Below, in pieces: positions 33,984 through 38,726 of a stretch of DNA of 38,726 bases. The notes below the pieces were generated by a model. The model made no database searches, was not told the origin of the DNA, and was given only the letters and a program-made list of their open reading frames with translations. Made by a program: the position numbers and the translations under genes. The DNA comes from Candidatus Woesearchaeota archaeon (GTDB lineage Archaea > Nanobdellota > Nanobdellia > Woesearchaeales > GW2011-AR9), in the NCBI GenBank assembly GCA_018303285.1, contig JAGVYL010000021.1:1-38726 (forward strand), read 5' to 3'. The stretch's first letter is position 1. Each line of letters starts with the position of its first letter.

Positions 33984-36900
33984 GAGGCAGTAAATGTGAG
34001 GGTAGAGTTTCTAGTACCTCCCGGTTCATTACCTGGAATGGTCACCCATAAATCATTTTCAAAAGTATCATTCTCATCATGCCAATCAAAATTGAAGACA
34101 TCTATCCTGGTGCTGACATTAGTGACAGTTGTCCAATCAAACGTAGATGATTGATTGACATAGGCTCCAGTTTCATTTTGATTAATCTTAAACTTAAAAT
34201 AATCCGATGGGAAAGCAGCTCTTTGAAAAATAGGTGTACCGGTAACTGTAATATTTACAAAAACATTGCCGGCATTCTCTATTAGGAATGGAAAGGGACT
34301 GTTGGTGGAAGTATTGGCTGTTTCTCCGCCCGCTAAGGTACCAAAGTTTATTGTATTTTGGATAGCAGAGACGGCTAGATAGGAGTCCACGGTAAGATTA
34401 AATGTTGAAGACCAGCTGCTGAGAGTACCGCCACTATTTCCTTGAACTTTCCAGAAGTACGGAGTATCCACCGTTAATTCTGTACCAAGAGTATAATTAG
34501 TTTGGGTTGTCCCTTCAGCGATACTGCTGACGTTTACTTCTGGACTGCTAAAATCATTATTATTGTCGATTACGATATTGTATGTAGTTCCTGCTCCACC
34601 TACCGAATTGTTCCAGATAAATGTGGGGGTATGATTAAGAGTGTGATTGCCATCGTTTGGAGAAACCAACGCAGGAGCAGTTAAAGAGACAGCGGAACTC
34701 GCGATTACCACCCAATTACTTGTTGCTGCTGCCCCATCCACCATTCCATCATTGGGCGTAACCATTGCAGTCCAGTTTTCTCCTACTGTCGTCTCTTCAG
34801 CTACGATTAAATCAGTTCTATTCTGGTACAACACCGTAATCTCTTGACTGGACAAGCTTCGGTTAAATATCATCATCTCATCAAGGGTACCATTAAGATA
34901 ATTATCTATGAATGTACCCAGGACTGTAGTTGACCCACCAGAAGAGGTGAATGCTCGACTTGATTCTTGTTGTTGTAATACTCCGTTAATATACAACCAC
35001 CCTTCGGTTCCATTAAATGCCCATGCAAAGTGTGACCACTGATCTAAAGCGATTGAACCGTTAGTTTTTCCAATGTTATCGGAACCATTATAATACATCG
35101 CGTTTAATGCTCCTGCCTGAATATGCACCAAGAACGCACCCCCCCCAGATACTCTAGAATGGATTAAGCCCTGCGTGTTAGTAATATTCTTTGGATTAAT
35201 CCAAGCTACTACTGTGCCCCCCCTAGAAAAATCACTTGCAGCAGAGATTGTAATCGAGTTAGCCGAGCTACCATTAAATTCATACGCTCCTTTTCCATCA
35301 TGCCCCCCGTTTAAACTCCAAGTTGCATTTACAACAGTTCCATTCTTCCCTAACGCATAATTCTTAGTCCAGGTATCATTGCTTCCCCCTTCAAACGGCA
35401 TGTTGAGCCAGGCAATAGATGTTCCATTTACTCTCCAGTCAATGATGTTTTTCACTCCGTTGCCATCAACATCTGCAGTACTTTGATTGTACACAGTCAG
35501 ATTTTGGTTAGTATCATTAGTAAGTGGATTAGTAGAATTCAAGATAGGAGTTCCTTGAGTCGGTGCACTGTTAGGAACAAAAAAAATGAAAGTTACAGCT
35601 GTACTGTTAGTTAAGCTTAGATTTATGATTGTTGAGTTGGAACCGTACCCTGTAAGATTAGCAGTAATATTATGGGGGGTACTATAGTTTTTAGCTGCTG
35701 CAGAGGGATATTGAATAAATTCTGTCAGAATAGTAGAAAACAAGCCCCCGCTATCAGTCAAGCCGGATTGCTCGATAACATTTGAGATATTATATGCATT
35801 TATTTCTGCCCCGCCTAAAGGTAAGATGCCCGTTGTAACATTAACCCATAGATACCATTGAACTGTAAGATATCCCCCAGTTATCACCCCAAGATCGCTG
35901 CGGTTAATCTGACAATTGATAATGGAATTATTATTTGTAGAAGTGCTGCGCACATCATTTGCCGGAGCAACATTAAATGTAGAATTAATAATCGAATTAT
36001 TTTCTGCACCGGTTTGAAATTGAATTCCGTACGCGCTTGCTCCGGAAGTATTGATTGTTGTATTGATTATCTGAGTATTAACTGCTGTAACTAAAGAGAT
36101 TCCTACGCTGCTTGCCCCAGTCGTTAAGATACGGCAGTTCTGGACAGTATTCCAATCATCATTATCTATCAATATGGGATTAGCTGTCCCATTGATTAAA
36201 TTATTCTGGCAATCAAGCTTCTGCCAATCTCTAATAGTGCCGGAGATAAGAGCCCTACTTAAATACACAGAATCTAAAAGATAGATAGTTTGATTCCCAT
36301 TAAGATTATAATATGCATGCTGCAAGGTGTTGTAAACGTTATTGGCAGTACTTGATGAAGAGATGTTGATGGTACTTTGGGTGACACTGGAATTGACATA
36401 GATTGGAGAATTTGGTGTTGGTCCGCAATCTCTGCTTAAGACCTGAGCCGCAGCCACAGTAGCATTGTAATAATTTCCATATAATCCTGGAAGGCATAAT
36501 GAAGTATTCGTCCCAGAATCCGTTATCCCCTCACTTCCCAAAAAGAGATTCCTCCAAACATTATTGTTGTTGGAAGTCGTAGCATCAAAAGATAGTGCAA
36601 TAGTGCCATAATCTCCGCTGAATGTATTATTCGTAACATTAGAATTATCTCCATTAACAAACCGGACACCATACAGTTCTCCCCCAGCGATGAAACTATT
36701 ATTATAAATGGACACTTCCCCATCATTAGCGATATACATCCCAGAATCAAAATCATTAATGGTGCAATTCATCACGCTAATCCCAATTTCTCCATTAACC
36801 ACTATTCCCCCAATCGCCGAATTAGAAGCGGTATCTCTGAACTGACGTCCCAAACAATTAATCTGGGTATTATTCCTTACGGTTTCCACGGCATTACTGC

Positions 36901-38644
36901 TCTGCGCATAACTGGTGTTATGATCTGTAAGCATGTACGCCGTATTCATTCCCACAGTGTTATTCAGATTATAAACCGCGGTTCTCAAATCAGTGTAATT
37001 AGCCTCTGTCCCGCCCCAGGTGAAAGACGTTGCCACACCATGCTTGACATTCACTATGCCGTTCGGTGTCGGTCCGCAATCATACGGCAATACTTGAGCA
37101 ATCGCCACAGAACCGTTATAATAATTACCCCACAATCCACTAAAGCAGACAGAAGTATTGGTGCCAGTATTAACTATTCCACTCCCCCCAATAAACTTAT
37201 TTCTCCAGACCTTATTGTTATTGGAAGTCGTAGCATCAAATGATATGCCTGCTGTACCATAATTTCCATCAAAAGTATTATTCGTAACATTAGAATTATC
37301 TCCATTAACAAACCGGATACCATACAGTTCTCCCCCAGCGATGAAACTATTATTATAAATGGACACTTCCCCATCATTAGCGATATACATCCCAGAATCA
37401 AAATCATTGATGGTGCAGTTCATCACGCTGATTCCAATTTCTCCATTCACCACTATTCCTCCAATCGCCGAATTAGCGGTAGTGTCCCTGAATTGATGTC
37501 CCAAACAATTGATTTGGGTATTATTTCTTACAGTTTCCACGGCATTACTGCTCTGCGAATAAGTGGTATTATGGTCCGCTAGCATATACGCAATATTGTT
37601 TCCAGAAACATTACCCAAATTGTAAATCGCAGTCCTCAAATCAGTGTAATTAGCCTCTGTCCCGCCCCAGGTGAAAGACGTTGCCACACCATGCTTAACA
37701 TTTACTGTGCCGTTCGGTGTCGGTCCGCAGTCATTTCCAGGAACCTGCGCAATCAAAACTGATCCATTATAGAAATTCCCGACGTTTCCTATGCAAAATG
37801 AAGTATTAGTTCCAGAATTTATTACCCCATCACTTGCAAAAAACCAATTTCCCCAAACTTGATTGTTGTTGTTAGTCGCAACTGGGATATTGATCGCCGC
37901 GGTTCCAAAATCTCCTACAAATGTATTGTTAGTAATATTGATGTCATGAGCACCATTGGCACCGCTAAAAATAACTCCTGAAGTGCTACCCGCAGCAAAA
38001 CTTATAAATGAATTGTTCGCGATAATCGTGAATCTAACGGTATTACCCATACTAATTCCGTTGATGGTATTATTGAAAGTATTATTTTGAATTGTCGAAT
38101 AGTTGGATGCTAGAGTTAGAAAGAATACCCCCCCGCCAAATTTGTTAAGGATGCAGTTTTTAACTAGGAGATTATTAAATCCTCCCGAATTGACAATCGC
38201 GCGATCACCGGCACCACCATCCCCATTGATAGAAAAACCAGCACAATCGATTATAGCATTGCTTTTGTTGATGGTAAGACAACTAACGGTAGTACTAAGA
38301 CTGCTAGTTAAGGTAATATTGCCATTAACCGTTCCACAGGAAGTGGAGTTGGCATCAGCCGTAATTCCAATATCCCCTAGTGGAGTGATTCCTTTTTCCG
38401 TATTGATCGAATCTCCATTAGACACCGCTGCCCCGGTCAGCAGTTCTCCGGTAAGCAGTTGGGAGAGTATACTGGAAGAATCTTTTTCATTTCCTTCGCT
38501 TCCAAAATAAAGAAATCCTCCAATCAAGACCGCGGTTAATAATAAAATAACACAATTAAATGAAGACATATTCTTAGTTTTTGGCTTAGCAAAAACGGAT
38601 TTATTTTTTTTCCTTTTCGGTCCGGATGTATTTTTCTGGTTCAT
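33980..38644 (-). CDS. Giant surface protein (1554 aa): N-terminal TM, parallel beta-helix-like repeats, LamG-like and Fn3-like domains
   Basis: N-rich NNTF/NCTI beta-helix rungs, tandem 217-aa repeats, LamG-like block GKGAYEFNGSSANSITI...TLDEMMIFNRSLSSQEI, Fn3-like segment, many N-x-S/T sequons. Confidence 0.8.
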   Translation of the reverse strand: MNQKNTSGPKRKKNKSVFAKPKTKNMSSFNCVILLLTAVLIGGFLYFGSEGNEKDSSSILSQLLTGELLTGAAVSNGDSINTEKGITPLGDIGITADANSTSCGTVNGNITLTSSLSTTVSCLTINKSNAIIDCAGFSINGDGGAGDRAIVNSGGFNNLLVKNCILNKFGGGVFFLTLASNYSTIQNNTFNNTINGISMGNTVRFTIIANNSFISFAAGSTSGVIFSGANGAHDINITNNTFVGDFGTAAINIPVATNNNNQVWGNWFFASDGVINSGTNTSFCIGNVGNFYNGSVLIAQVPGNDCGPTPNGTVNVKHGVATSFTWGGTEANYTDLRTAIYNLGNVSGNNIAYMLADHNTTYSQSSNAVETVRNNTQINCLGHQFRDTTANSAIGGIVVNGEIGISVMNCTINDFDSGMYIANDGEVSIYNNSFIAGGELYGIRFVNGDNSNVTNNTFDGNYGTAGISFDATTSNNNKVWRNKFIGGSGIVNTGTNTSVCFSGLWGNYYNGSVAIAQVLPYDCGPTPNGIVNVKHGVATSFTWGGTEANYTDLRTAVYNLNNTVGMNTAYMLTDHNTSYAQSSNAVETVRNNTQINCLGRQFRDTASNSAIGGIVVNGEIGISVMNCTINDFDSGMYIANDGEVSIYNNSFIAGGELYGVRFVNGDNSNVTNNTFSGDYGTIALSFDATTSNNNNVWRNLFLGSEGITDSGTNTSLCLPGLYGNYYNATVAAAQVLSRDCGPTPNSPIYVNSSVTQSTINISSSSTANNVYNTLQHAYYNLNGNQTIYLLDSVYLSRALISGTIRDWQKLDCQNNLINGTANPILIDNDDWNTVQNCRILTTGASSVGISLVTAVNTQIINTTINTSGASAYGIQFQTGAENNSIINSTFNVAPANDVRSTSTNNNSIINCQINRSDLGVITGGYLTVQWYLWVNVTTGILPLGGAEINAYNISNVIEQSGLTDSGGLFSTILTEFIQYPSAAAKNYSTPHNITANLTGYGSNSTIINLSLTNSTAVTFIFFVPNSAPTQGTPILNSTNPLTNDTNQNLTVYNQSTADVDGNGVKNIIDWRVNGTSIAWLNMPFEGGSNDTWTKNYALGKNGTVVNATWSLNGGHDGKGAYEFNGSSANSITISAASDFSRGGTVVAWINPKNITNTQGLIHSRVSGGGAFLVHIQAGALNAMYYNGSDNIGKTNGSIALDQWSHFAWAFNGTEGWLYINGVLQQQESSRAFTSSGGSTTVLGTFIDNYLNGTLDEMMIFNRSLSSQEITVLYQNRTDLIVAEETTVGENWTAMVTPNDGMVDGAAATSNWVVIASSAVSLTAPALVSPNDGNHTLNHTPTFIWNNSVGGAGTTYNIVIDNNNDFSSPEVNVSSIAEGTTQTNYTLGTELTVDTPYFWKVQGNSGGTLSSWSSTFNLTVDSYLAVSAIQNTINFGTLAGGETANTSTNSPFPFLIENAGNVFVNITVTGTPIFQRAAFPSDYFKFKINQNETGAYVNQSSTFDWTTVTNVSTRIDVFNFDWHDENDTFENDLWVTIPGNEPGGTRNSTLTFTAS
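36420..37740. repeat. Two tandem 651-bp direct repeats within the 1554-aa ORF
   Basis: cagtgtaattagcctctgtcccgccccaggtgaaagacgttgcc occurs at 36991 and 37642, offset 651 bp; two near-identical 77-aa alternative-frame ORFs at 36523 and 37174 have the same offset. Confidence 0.9.
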
Positions 38645-38726
38645 TTCTGCCCCCGTTTTTCTTTGGCGCGGTTATACGCAGTCCAGATAGTCCGATCATC
38701 TCGATTAAGCAGTTTTGCAATCTCAG
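38641..38726 (-). CDS. C-terminal end of an HTH (sigma-70 region 4-like) protein, partial
   Basis: Reads ...EIAKLLNRDDRTIWTAYNRAKEKRGQK* with TGA overlapping the ATG of the 1554-aa ORF. Confidence 0.6.
   Translation of the reverse strand, partial: EIAKLLNRDDRTIWTAYNRAKEKRGQK

Noticed and set aside
36523-37407. Two near-identical 77-aa ORFs at 36523..36756 and 37174..37407
   Set aside because: Alternative-frame by-products of the 651-bp tandem repeat inside the 1554-aa gene; duplication is real but these are not genes.
1-38726. CRISPR array
   Set aside because: No regularly spaced short direct repeats with unique spacers and no Cas-like ORFs seen.

Overview
The window looks like an archaeal, probably DPANN-type, chromosome segment; this is inferred from family content (Hef, Rpp21-like RNase P subunit, GINS, Bud32, TATA-type promoters, BHB tRNA introns), not from a search. 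It has three zones. (1) 1-6.46 kb is an AT-rich accessory zone. It holds two HTH-nucleotidyltransferase/HEPN pairs, an AlkA-like HhH-GPD glycosylase, a double-domain Lrp regulator and several orphan small ORFs. Its gene blocks are bracketed by inverted copies of degenerate, hairpin-rich intergenic repeats, and it ends at a complete tyrosine recombinase. (2) 6.47-27.5 kb is mostly housekeeping: Hef, a VIT1-like protein, SufS, a DsbA-like protein, PEP synthase, Rnp4, Bud32, GINS, a radical SAM protein and MoxR/VWA. It also carries a tRNA-Lys(CUU) with two predicted BHB introns (one in the T-loop), a candidate structured ncRNA, and two copies of a 115-bp MITE-like element with terminal inverted repeats and target-site duplications. 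(3) 27.6-38.7 kb is a cell-surface cluster: two convergent gene blocks encode secreted or TM-anchored proteins, including a 1554-aa beta-helix/LamG-like protein with a 651-bp tandem duplication. All four junctions of the minus-strand operon are 4-nt ATGA overlaps. The strongest candidates for something undescribed are the 115-bp element, the doubly interrupted tRNA, the structured RNA at about 24.89-25.12 kb, and the inverted-repeat-bracketed modules beside the recombinase. No database search was run, so all family names come from reading motifs.
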